A DNA stretch of 64,000 nt, taken from positions 1-64,000 of the forward strand of contig NZ_CP035310.1 in the NCBI RefSeq assembly GCF_004114695.1, written 5' to 3'. A program made the translations under genes and the position numbers. This DNA is from Erythrobacter sp. HKB08 (GTDB taxonomy: Bacteria; Pseudomonadota; Alphaproteobacteria; Sphingomonadales; Sphingomonadaceae). Numbering within the stretch: position 1 is the first letter of the stretch; each line of letters begins with the position of its first letter. The notes beneath the pieces were generated by a model that did no database searches, was not told where the DNA came from, and saw only the letters and a program-made list of their open reading frames with translations. Positions 47,456-54,861 of this stretch are shown here, piece after piece.

Positions 47456-49039
47456 ATGAATCTCGAGACGATCGACGTAGTCATCATCGTGCTCTACGCG
47501 CTCGCGCTGCTCGGCATAGCCTGGGCCGTTTCGCGCGAACCGAAGGGCCATGACAAGGATACCGAGGACTACTTCCTCGCCGGCCGCGCCCTGCCCTGGT
47601 GGGCAATCGGCGCCTCGCTGATCGCCTCGAACATCTCGGCCGAGCAGATCATCGGCCAGTCGGGACAAGGCTATGCCGTCGGCATCGCGATTGCCGCCTA
47701 CGAATGGCAGGCCGCGATCGTCCTGATCATCGTCGCGAAATACTTCCTGCCGATCTTCCTCAAGCGCAAGATCTACACCATGCCGCAGTTCCTCGACCAG
47801 CGGTACGGACACGGCGTGAAGACGCTGATGAGCGTGTTCTGGGTCGCTCTCTACACGGCGGTGAACCTGACCACCGTCCTGTGGCTCGGCGGCCTTGCGG
47901 TCACTTCGCTGACGGGCTGGAGCGTCATGGGTGCGATGGCCGCGCTGGCCGGTTTCGCCGCGCTCTATTCGCTCTACGGCGGCCTCAAGGCGGTCGCCCT
48001 GACCGACATCATCCAGGTCGTTATCCTGATCCTCGGCGGCCTCGCCATCACCTACATCGCGCTCGACGCGCTTCCGGCTGACGGTGCCCTCGGCGGCTTC
48101 GGCATGCTGATGCAGGAGATGCCGGGCCACTTCGAGATGATCCTCGACGAGAGCAATCCGGCCTACAAGGACCTGCCGGGCATCTGGACGCTGCTGGGCG
48201 GCCTGTGGGTGCTGCACTTCAGCTACTGGGGCTTCAACCAGTACATTATCCAGCGCGCGCTGGGTGCAGAAAGCCTCGGTGAAGCGCAGAAGGGCCTCGC
48301 CTTCGCTGCCTTCCTGAAGATCCTCGTGCCCTTCATCGTCGTGATCCCGGGCATCGCCGCGGTCATCCTTGCGCAGCAGGGCCTGCTCAACGGCGACGCG
48401 CTCGCGGAGAAGTCGGACCGCACCTATGGCGAGCTCATGAGCTTCGCACCGGCGGGCCTGCGCGGCCTCGTCTTCGCGGCGCTGATCGCAGCGGTGGTGA
48501 GCTCGCTCGCATCGATGATGAACTCGATCTCGACCATCTTCACGATGGACCTCTATCGCAGCTGGAAGCCCGACCAGGGCGAGACCCACTATGTGACCGT
48601 CGGCCGCGTCGCGGCTTTCTCGGCCATGGTCATCGCGCTGTTCCTCGCCCAGCCGTTCATCGGCGGCTTCGAAAGCGGCTTCCAGACAGTGCAGGAATAC
48701 ACCGGCTTCATCGCGCCGGGCATCGTGGTCGTCTTCCTGCTCGGCTTCTTCGACAAGAAGATGAACGCAGCCGGCGCCTACACCGCGCTGCTCGGCTCGC
48801 TGGCGCTGAACGTCATCATGAAGTTCGCGACGCCCGACCTCGAATTCATCATCCGCATCTGGATCGTGTTCGTCGTCTCGATCGTCGCAGCAGCAATCGT
48901 CTCGAGGCTGACGGGCGAGCCGGACGAGGAACAGACGGTCAAGCTGGGCGACATCGCCTTCGCCACGACCATGCTGTTCAACACGCTCGCCATGCTGACC
49001 ATCGCGGTCCTCATCGGGCTGTATATCTGGCTCTGGTAA
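47456..49039 (+). CDS. Sodium/solute symporter (SSS family, SGLT-like)
   Basis: A 527-residue transporter with about 14 membrane helices. SGLT features include DTEDYFLAGRALPWWAIGASLIASNI in pieces near residues 35-60, GYAVGIAIAAYEWQ, the FAALYSLYGGLKAV block and WGFNQYIIQRALGA. Closest in look to the vSGLT galactose/glucose carriers. As the last gene of the glucan locus it probably imports the glucose released by GH3. Expression may be independent of GH3 because of the 109-base gap. Confidence 0.9.
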   Translation: MNLETIDVVIIVLYALALLGIAWAVSREPKGHDKDTEDYFLAGRALPWWAIGASLIASNISAEQIIGQSGQGYAVGIAIAAYEWQAAIVLIIVAKYFLPIFLKRKIYTMPQFLDQRYGHGVKTLMSVFWVALYTAVNLTTVLWLGGLAVTSLTGWSVMGAMAALAGFAALYSLYGGLKAVALTDIIQVVILILGGLAITYIALDALPADGALGGFGMLMQEMPGHFEMILDESNPAYKDLPGIWTLLGGLWVLHFSYWGFNQYIIQRALGAESLGEAQKGLAFAAFLKILVPFIVVIPGIAAVILAQQGLLNGDALAEKSDRTYGELMSFAPAGLRGLVFAALIAAVVSSLASMMNSISTIFTMDLYRSWKPDQGETHYVTVGRVAAFSAMVIALFLAQPFIGGFESGFQTVQEYTGFIAPGIVVVFLLGFFDKKMNAAGAYTALLGSLALNVIMKFATPDLEFIIRIWIVFVVSIVAAAIVSRLTGEPDEEQTVKLGDIAFATTMLFNTLAMLTIAVLIGLYIWLW

Positions 49040-49102
49040 GAACCACGCCAAGCGGCATCACCGACTGACGAGGCCGGCAGAAGAATGCGGTCTTGAGGAA
49101 GG

Positions 49103-49178
49103 TGGTGCCGCTTACGTGACTCGAACACGTGACCCCATCATTACGAATGATGTGCTCTACCAACTGAGCTAAAGCGGC
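49103..49178 (-). tRNA. tRNA-Thr (anticodon CGU)
   Basis: The minus strand folds as a complete 76-base cloverleaf: acceptor GCCGCTT/AAGCGGC, D-arm GCTC..GAGC, anticodon stem CATCA/TGATG with loop TTCGTAA (anticodon CGT), T-arm ACGTG TTCGAGT CACGT, discriminator A and encoded CCA. Confidence 0.97.
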
Positions 49179-49200
49179 ACATTCTCATCTGGGTGAGAAG

Positions 49201-49274
49201 TGGAGGCCCGAGCCGGAATCGAACCGGCGTACAAGGATTTGCAGTCCTCTGCGTCACCACTCCGCCATCGGGCC
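49201..49274 (-). tRNA. tRNA-Cys (anticodon GCA)
   Basis: The minus strand gives a 74-base cloverleaf: acceptor GGCCCGA/TCGGGCC with discriminator T and encoded CCA, anticodon loop CTGCAAA (anticodon GCA), and T-loop TTCGATT. It lies 22 bases upstream of tRNA-Thr on the same strand, so the pair is probably one transcript. Confidence 0.96.
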
Positions 49275-49395
49275 TCGCCCGCCTTTTTCGCGGGAAGCGG
49301 CGCATTAGCGAGTCGCAGCCGCCAGTGCAACGCAAACTGTGCCCCTTACGTAACGGAAATCTGGCCAAGCGCTCACAGCACTGTATGTCAGCCGC

Positions 49396-50175
49396 ATGAG
49401 TGCAAGCGAACTTATCGAACCGATCGACGCCAAGCTGGGCGCGATCAGGCTGGCAAATGCGCAGGACTGGATGCAGGGGCGCACGCTTTACGGCGGCGCA
49501 TCGGCTCTCGTCGCCTATACTGCAGCTATCCGCGCCTTCCCCGACCTGCCGCCCTTCCGCGCTGCGCAGGTAGGCTTCGTCGCCCCGGTGGGAGAGGACG
49601 TGGAACTGTCGGCCGAGATCGTGCGGCAGGGGCGCAATGTCGCGCAGGTTCGCAGCGAAATCCGCTCGGGCGGTTCAGTTGCGCTGACGGCCATGTGGCT
49701 CTTCGGAACCGACCGCGAGCCCAACGCCGTGCACCCGGCAGCACCGTGCGAGGACTGGCCGGGTCCGCCGCAGGAGGCGGAGACGGTCATGACCGGCAAG
49801 GGCCCTTCCTTCATTACCGAGAACTTCGAGCTTCGCCGCGCGCAGGACCATCGCGGTCCCGGAGCGCCGATCGTGCGGCGCTGGCTCCGGCTCAAGGAAC
49901 CGTCGGGACTGGACCCGGTATCCGAGCTGGTCCTGCTGGGGGACACGCTTCCGCCCGGCTCGATGCGCGCGATGCAGCGCCGCGGGCCGATCAGCTCGAT
50001 CAACTGGTCGTTCAACCTGCTCGAACCCGTACCGGAGACGAGCGAGCGCTGGTGGCTCGCGGAAACGGCGAGCGAATGGGCCGACCATGGCTACTCGAGC
50101 GAGCGGCTGCGGATGTGGAACGCCGAGGGCAAGCAGGTACTCGCCGGACTGCAATCGGTCGCGGTGTTCGGCTAG
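49396..50175 (+). CDS. Acyl-CoA thioesterase family protein (double hot-dog)
   Basis: A 259-residue protein with two hot-dog-like halves, containing GRTLYGGASALVAYTAAIRAF, the PVGEDVELSAEIVRQGRNVAQVRSEI strand pattern in pieces, and SSINWSFNLLEP in the second half. This layout matches the TesB-like/4HBT_3 thioesterases that hydrolyse acyl-CoAs. It is convergent with the enoyl-CoA hydratase gene (21-base gap), which also handles acyl-CoA. The substrate chain length is unknown. Confidence 0.8.
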   Translation: MSASELIEPIDAKLGAIRLANAQDWMQGRTLYGGASALVAYTAAIRAFPDLPPFRAAQVGFVAPVGEDVELSAEIVRQGRNVAQVRSEIRSGGSVALTAMWLFGTDREPNAVHPAAPCEDWPGPPQEAETVMTGKGPSFITENFELRRAQDHRGPGAPIVRRWLRLKEPSGLDPVSELVLLGDTLPPGSMRAMQRRGPISSINWSFNLLEPVPETSERWWLAETASEWADHGYSSERLRMWNAEGKQVLAGLQSVAVFG

Positions 50176-50196
50176 GCCCCAAGCGGGGCGACAAGC

Positions 50197-51003
50197 TCAG
50201 ACGTCGACGAACTTGGCCGCGCGCTTGGCCATGCCGGCCATCACCGCCTCGATCTGGTTGGGCGTGCGCATGATCGCGTGCTGCTCGAGGCTTTCTTCCA
50301 TCAGCAGTTCGTCGGTCGTGCCGTCGGCCATGTGGTTCGACAGGCGCTTGGCCCCGCGGATCGCGTGCGGATTGCGATTGGCGATCTCGGTCGCGATCGC
50401 AGTCGCCTTCGCATGGGGATCGTCGTCGACATGGGTCGCGAGGCCGAATTCCTTCGCTTCCGCCCCGCTGAATTCGCGGTTGGTGTAGACCAGTTCGCGC
50501 AGCACGTCGTCGCGCACCAGGCCGCGCCACAGCGCATAGCCGCCCATGTCGGGAACGAGGCCCCATTTGAGCTCCATGATCGCCATGCGCGTATCGGGGT
50601 GAGCGACGCGGATGTCCGCCCCGCTCGCAATCTGCAGGCCGCCGCCGAAGCACACGCCGTGCAGCGCCGCGACGACCGGAACGGGCAGCTTGCGCCACTG
50701 GGTCGCGACCTGCTGGAACTTGTTCGAATTGCCGAAGGTGCGCTCGGTCAGGGCCGGCTCGTCGTCTTTCGGCTGGCGCCCGAAGCTCGCGGTATCGAGA
50801 CCGGCGCAGAAGGCCCTGCCCTCGCCAGACAGGACGACGGCACGCAGGCCCTTCATGTCGTGCAGCACTTGGCCCGCCCGGATGATCCAGTCGAACATTT
50901 CCGGGTCGAGGGCATTCATCTTGTCGCCGCGCACGAGGCGCACCTGCGCTACGCCGTCCTCGCCCAGTTCGATCGATACGCGGTCGTTTTTCGGAAATTC
51001 CAT
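50197..51003 (-). CDS. Enoyl-CoA hydratase/isomerase (crotonase) family protein
   Basis: About 268 residues. Crotonase blocks are LRAVVLSGEGRAFCAGLDTA (oxyanion hole) and ALHGVCFGGGLQIASGADIRV with TRMAIMELKWGLVPDMGG. The usual second catalytic Glu region is replaced by ELKWGLVPD, as in crotonases that are not classical hydratases. It may be a hydratase, isomerase or hydrolase. ATG 51003 is used; a GTG nine bases upstream is possible. Confidence 0.85.
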   Translation of the reverse strand: MEFPKNDRVSIELGEDGVAQVRLVRGDKMNALDPEMFDWIIRAGQVLHDMKGLRAVVLSGEGRAFCAGLDTASFGRQPKDDEPALTERTFGNSNKFQQVATQWRKLPVPVVAALHGVCFGGGLQIASGADIRVAHPDTRMAIMELKWGLVPDMGGYALWRGLVRDDVLRELVYTNREFSGAEAKEFGLATHVDDDPHAKATAIATEIANRNPHAIRGAKRLSNHMADGTTDELLMEESLEQHAIMRTPNQIEAVMAGMAKRAAKFVDV

Positions 51004-51079
51004 GTCACTCACCCGGTGCTTGATTCAGTTGCCCGCACAGTTGCGCAAGCACGGGCGGCTGTCCAGCCCGCCGAGCGTC

Positions 51080-51436
51080 TCAGGATTGCGCGAGAAGCGA
51101 TGGAGGGGCGAGGTAATATGCGCCCAGGTCCATATCGGTCGCGACGAGGTGCGACAGGCCGAACCGGGCGAGCTTGCTGCGGACGCGGGCGACGGTGACT
51201 GCAACGCGATTGGTCTCCGGGTCGTGATCGAGCCGCCAGACTTCGCGCAGCAGGTCCATGCGCAACCAGCGCCGGTCCGGCTCGAGCGCCAATTGCCAGA
51301 GCAGGGCGAATTCCTTCGGATGCAGTCCGAGCCACCTGCCCGCCACTTCGCCGTCGCGATGAAACAGGTCGAGCCGCAGCGGCCCGATGAGGAGCGCGCG
51401 CGGCAGGGTGTCGCTGTCGGCGGTTTGGATCGTCAC
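51080..51436 (-). CDS. Stand-alone OmpR/PhoB-type winged-helix protein
   Basis: A 118-residue protein consisting almost only of a response-regulator C-terminal DNA-binding domain: GPLRLDLFHRDGEVAG, LHPKEFALLWQLALEPDRRW and the recognition region ETNRVAVTVARVRSKL. There is no receiver domain and no kinase nearby. It may be a small orphan regulator. Neighbours give no target. Confidence 0.75.
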   Translation of the reverse strand: MTIQTADSDTLPRALLIGPLRLDLFHRDGEVAGRWLGLHPKEFALLWQLALEPDRRWLRMDLLREVWRLDHDPETNRVAVTVARVRSKLARFGLSHLVATDMDLGAYYLAPPSLLAQS

Positions 51437-51485
51437 TGAACCGGTTTCAGGCTGGCTTCTAGATCGGTCGCAGCGACGTCAGGGA

Positions 51486-52070
51486 TCAGAAATGGCCGCC
51501 GGCCTGCATCGAGTAGGCGCGGTCGTGGGTCACGATGACATGGTCGTGGAATTCCAGCTCAAGCCGCGAGGCGAGTGCGGCCAGTTCGCGGGTCGACTGG
51601 CGGTCTTCCTCGCTCGGACGGCAAATGCCCGACGGATGGTTGTGTGCCAGCAGGAAGCCCTGTGCGCCGATCGCAAGCGCGCGGCGGAAGAGCTTGGCGA
51701 CGCTCAGCCTGATCGTGTTCTGGCCGCCGATCCCGGCCTCCTCGTCGAGCAGGTAGCTGCGCTCCGGCCCGGTGAAGAAGACCAGCATCCGCTCGTCGGT
51801 GCGGTAACCGATCCGGTCGCGGATGAATTGCATGAAGGAGAGGTCGCTGCTGTCGACGCGGGTGCTGACCAGTTCCTCGCGGTCGGCGGTATCGACGAGG
51901 CGGCGGGCGGCATGGAGCAGCTCGCAAACCTTTGCGTGCGGGCCGGCCGCTTCGATCAGCTGGTCGTGCGGTGCATTGAGCGCGCGGCGGAGCGAACCGA
52001 ATTCGCCGCGCAGCCGCTCGGCTAGTTCGTAGGCACGCTCGCCTGCGAAGGGGGCGAGGACGCTCGCCAT
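51486..52070 (-). CDS. RadC-type JAB/MPN-domain protein
   Basis: About 194 residues. The metal-binding JAMM signature HNHPSG with the downstream Ser and Asp (PSEEDR) is intact, as is the family tail LEFHDHVIVTHDRAYSM. RadC-like proteins are often named DNA repair proteins, although that role is doubtful; JAMM folds are metal-dependent isopeptidases. The helix-hairpin-helix N-terminus of full RadC is only vestigial. It overlaps the preceding membrane-protein gene by 49 bases, placing it last in a four-gene operon with a membrane-anchored regulator. Confidence 0.85.
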   Translation of the reverse strand: MASVLAPFAGERAYELAERLRGEFGSLRRALNAPHDQLIEAAGPHAKVCELLHAARRLVDTADREELVSTRVDSSDLSFMQFIRDRIGYRTDERMLVFFTGPERSYLLDEEAGIGGQNTIRLSVAKLFRRALAIGAQGFLLAHNHPSGICRPSEEDRQSTRELAALASRLELEFHDHVIVTHDRAYSMQAGGHF

Positions 52071-52528
52071 GACCTGTAGTTGCCGTGGCGGAGAACCCGC
52101 TTGCGATGCAGCCAGATCCCCAAAGCCAGCGTGATGATCTGCAAATAGGAGGGGCCGACGTACATGATCACATACGCGATCGGCGAAATCGCATCCGCCA
52201 TGCCCCTCGCGAAGTGGGCCATCAGTGCGATCAGTTGGAAGCCTGCCATCCATAAACTGTACATCCGGTTTGCTCGGAGGGCGATCGCGACCATGCCCGC
52301 CAGAACCAGCATTTCGATGAGAACCAGGCCCGGATCCATGTCGAGGAAGATTTGCGAACCCGGGAAGAGTGCGCGGTAGATCTTGCTCGATACAGACATC
52401 CCGAGAAGGATGAGCGCCAGGGCTTTTTCCGGGCCGGCTCCATAACGAAACGCAGCAAAACACAGAACGAGGATCGATCCGAAATAGGCAAGGGCACGAT
52501 ACTCGTTCCAGAACTCGAGAAAGGTCAG
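52022..52528 (-). CDS. Small polytopic membrane protein, probable CTG start
   Basis: About 168 residues with roughly five hydrophobic segments and no family I recognise. The first ATG in frame (52399) would begin inside a coding-like hydrophobic stretch. Upstream of it the frame stays open and encodes TFLEFWNEYRALAYFGSILV after a CTG at 52528. That CTG lies seven bases after GGAGG and overlaps the preceding stop (CTGA), like the ATGA overlaps elsewhere in the window. I therefore extend the gene to CTG; the conservative version is 52022-52399 (125 residues). It lies between an unknown cytoplasmic protein and the JAB protein. Confidence 0.6.
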   Translation of the reverse strand: MTFLEFWNEYRALAYFGSILVLCFAAFRYGAGPEKALALILLGMSVSSKIYRALFPGSQIFLDMDPGLVLIEMLVLAGMVAIALRANRMYSLWMAGFQLIALMAHFARGMADAISPIAYVIMYVGPSYLQIITLALGIWLHRKRVLRHGNYRSWRASSPPSQASVPTN

Positions 52529-52884
52529 CTTACAGCCTCCTCCACGATGCGCGCGCTGCCTGCAGCCTGTTCGTGGCCGAGCGCAGCGGACGGGATGACG
52601 GTTTCGACACCCGGGTCGTCGCCGGCGTGTACGCGGGCCACCTTGCTCAGCTCGTCATGGACGCGCAAGAGGCTCGTCGACATTGCCAGTGCATCGCCTT
52701 CGGCCTGGTTGAGGCGCATCAGTGCAGCCTGGCCGGTGTGGACCGGAACTTCCGGGTTCTGGCGTGCTGCGATCATCGCCTGCTTGAGGCGCGCGCAAGT
52801 GAGGAGGAGTTCGTCCGACAGGCCTTCGGCCTCGCGGATCAGCTTCCTGATGTTGAGGGCATCTGCGTGCTTGCGGTTCGACAT
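52525..52884 (-). CDS. Small protein of unknown function
   Basis: A 119-residue, mostly helical, soluble protein (MSNRKHADALNIRKLIREAE). No catalytic motif, signal peptide or membrane segment is seen. It lies 36 bases after the membrane-anchored regulator gene and overlaps the next gene's probable CTG start. Reality as a gene is supported by its operon position and by an open frame that its neighbours do not explain. Confidence 0.65.
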   Translation of the reverse strand: MSNRKHADALNIRKLIREAEGLSDELLLTCARLKQAMIAARQNPEVPVHTGQAALMRLNQAEGDALAMSTSLLRVHDELSKVARVHAGDDPGVETVIPSAALGHEQAAGSARIVEEAVS

Positions 52885-52920
52885 TGCGGCAATCCTTCTG
52901 CCATGCGGCAGTCCGATCGC

Positions 52921-53469
52921 TCAGGCAGACTGCTCTATATTTTCCGCGCGGATTTCGGCCTTGCCGTCCATCACCGTACTGAGGCTCAAAGAGGCCGTGA
53001 CGATCAGGATGACCAGGGCAATGGTGCCAAAGGCAATCCCGATCATCACGGCAAGCCGGTACAGGACGGCATTATCGCCATCGAGCGCCGCGGGGACGAC
53101 CACCGGCTCCCGGGATCTTGACCAAGGCACGTCGATGAGGACGTGACGCGCATCGGAAAAGACGATCTCGCCGGGGTCGACCCGAGAACCGTGATCATCG
53201 TTTTCCGATTCGTTTGGCAGGTGAGAATTTGTGCATGCAGGTTTTCTTAAGGGGTCTTCAGAGATCCCTTCCTGCGCCCTGTAGGTCTGCACCAGCTCAG
53301 TTAGGCTGGCGACATTGTACTTGTCTTTCAGGGCTTTGATATGCTGGTTGATGCGGGTTTCGGACACGCCCATGTCCGCGGCAATCGCCTTGATCGGCTG
53401 CCGCTTGTCGATCGCCTCGAGCACCGCTCGCTGCTTTTCGGTAAGCTTCGGTGAAGCTCCCGTGGACAT
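52921..53469 (-). CDS. Membrane-anchored LuxR-type HTH regulator
   Basis: A 182-residue protein. Residues 5-65 are a LuxR/GerE-like helix-turn-helix (LTEKQRAVLEAIDKRQPIKA, DMGVSETRINQHIKALKDKY). A polar linker of about 70 residues leads to one membrane helix at about 138-162 and a short periplasmic tail. There is no sensor domain, so the anchor itself or a partner must transmit the signal. The start follows a very strong AAGGAGGG ribosome-binding site. It heads the operon with two unknown proteins and a JAB metalloprotease-like protein. Confidence 0.75.
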   Translation of the reverse strand: MSTGASPKLTEKQRAVLEAIDKRQPIKAIAADMGVSETRINQHIKALKDKYNVASLTELVQTYRAQEGISEDPLRKPACTNSHLPNESENDDHGSRVDPGEIVFSDARHVLIDVPWSRSREPVVVPAALDGDNAVLYRLAVMIGIAFGTIALVILIVTASLSLSTVMDGKAEIRAENIEQSA

Positions 53470-53545
53470 CCTACCCTCCTTTGCGCGGGTGCATTTAGAT
53501 AAACCAGCGCTTCGCGTTAATCAAACGCGCCAAACGCGCGTTGGT

Positions 53546-54745
53546 TCAGGCTGCACTCGTGTTGATGCCGAGCGATGCGAAATAGCGCTTCACGTTGCGT
53601 GCCGCCTGGCGCAGGCGCTGCTCGTTCTCGACCATCGCGATACGCACGAAGCTTTCGCCCTGCTCGCCATATCCGACGCCCGGTGCGACCGCGACTTCGG
53701 CATGGGTAAGGAGCTGCTTGGAAAACTCGAGGCTACCCATGTCCTTGAGCGCCGGAGGTAGCGGTGCCCAGGCGAACATGCTCGCCGGCGGCGGCGGGAT
53801 GTCCCAGCCGGCACGCGAGAATGCCTCGACCATCACGTCGCGGCGACGCTGGTAGCGCTGCCGGTTTTCCTCGACCACGTCCTGCGGCCCGTTGAGCGCA
53901 GCGCAGGCAGCGGCCTGGATCGGGGTGAAGGCCCCGTAATCGAGATAGGATTTCACGCGGGTCAAAGCCGCGATCAAATCCTTGTTGCCGACCGCGAAGC
54001 CCATGCGCCAGCCGGCCATGGAATAGGTCTTTGACATGGAGGTGAACTCGATCGCGACATCCTTCGCGCCCTTCACCTGCATGATCGAGGGCGTCGGCTT
54101 CCCGTCGTAGTAGAGCTCGGAATAGGCGAGGTCGGACAGGATCCAGACCTCGTTCTCGCGCGCCCAGTCGACCAGCCGTTCATAAAAGGCGAGGTCGACC
54201 ACCTCTGCCGTCGGGTTCGAGGGGTAGTTCACCACCAGCACGCTCGGCCGCGGGGCGGTGAAGGCCATCGCCGCATCGAGGCTCTTCCAGTAATTCTCGT
54301 CAGGCGTCGTCGGGACCGAGCGGATGGTCGCCCCGGCAATGGTGAAACCGAAAGTGTGGATCGGATAGGACGGATTGGGTGCGAGGATCACGTCGCCGGG
54401 TGCGGTGATCGCGGTGGCAAGGCTGGCGAGCCCTTCCTTCGAGCCCATCGTCACGACCACTTCGCGCTCCGGATCGATATCGACCCCGAAACGGCGACCG
54501 TAATAGTTCGCCTGCGCGCGCCGCAGCCCGGGAATGCCCTTCGACTGCGAATAGCCATGCGCATCGGGCTTTGACGCGACTTCGCACAGCTTGTCGATCA
54601 CATGCTGCGGTGGCGGCTGGTCGGGATTGCCCATGCCGAGATCGATGATGTCCTTGCCCGCCTGGCGCGCCGCGTGCCGCATCGCATTCACTTCTGCGAT
54701 GACATAAGGCGGCAGGCGCTTCATGCGGTAAAAGTCGGTATTCAT
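53546..54745 (-). CDS. Class I aminotransferase, AlaC-like
   Basis: A 399-residue PLP enzyme, beginning MNTDFYRMKRLPPYVIAEVN. The PLP-lysine region is SMSKTYSMAGWRMGFAVGN, with SDLAYSELYYDG and VNYPSNPTAEV as further fold-type I blocks. Closest in look to the AlaC group (glutamate-pyruvate transaminase). Divergent from phaC; 116 bases separate the starts and hold both promoters. Substrate assignment is by family resemblance. Confidence 0.85.
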   Translation of the reverse strand: MNTDFYRMKRLPPYVIAEVNAMRHAARQAGKDIIDLGMGNPDQPPPQHVIDKLCEVASKPDAHGYSQSKGIPGLRRAQANYYGRRFGVDIDPEREVVVTMGSKEGLASLATAITAPGDVILAPNPSYPIHTFGFTIAGATIRSVPTTPDENYWKSLDAAMAFTAPRPSVLVVNYPSNPTAEVVDLAFYERLVDWARENEVWILSDLAYSELYYDGKPTPSIMQVKGAKDVAIEFTSMSKTYSMAGWRMGFAVGNKDLIAALTRVKSYLDYGAFTPIQAAACAALNGPQDVVEENRQRYQRRRDVMVEAFSRAGWDIPPPPASMFAWAPLPPALKDMGSLEFSKQLLTHAEVAVAPGVGYGEQGESFVRIAMVENEQRLRQAARNVKRYFASLGINTSAA

Positions 54746-54861
54746 CGTTCCTCCAAGCGCAGGCGTCTTTCTCTGCGCATACGAATCCTAGGCGATTCAT
54801 CCTCGCGGGGGAATGCGCTTTTCGCTATTGCGGAATGAAATCCATGTTGGGGAACAGCGAG

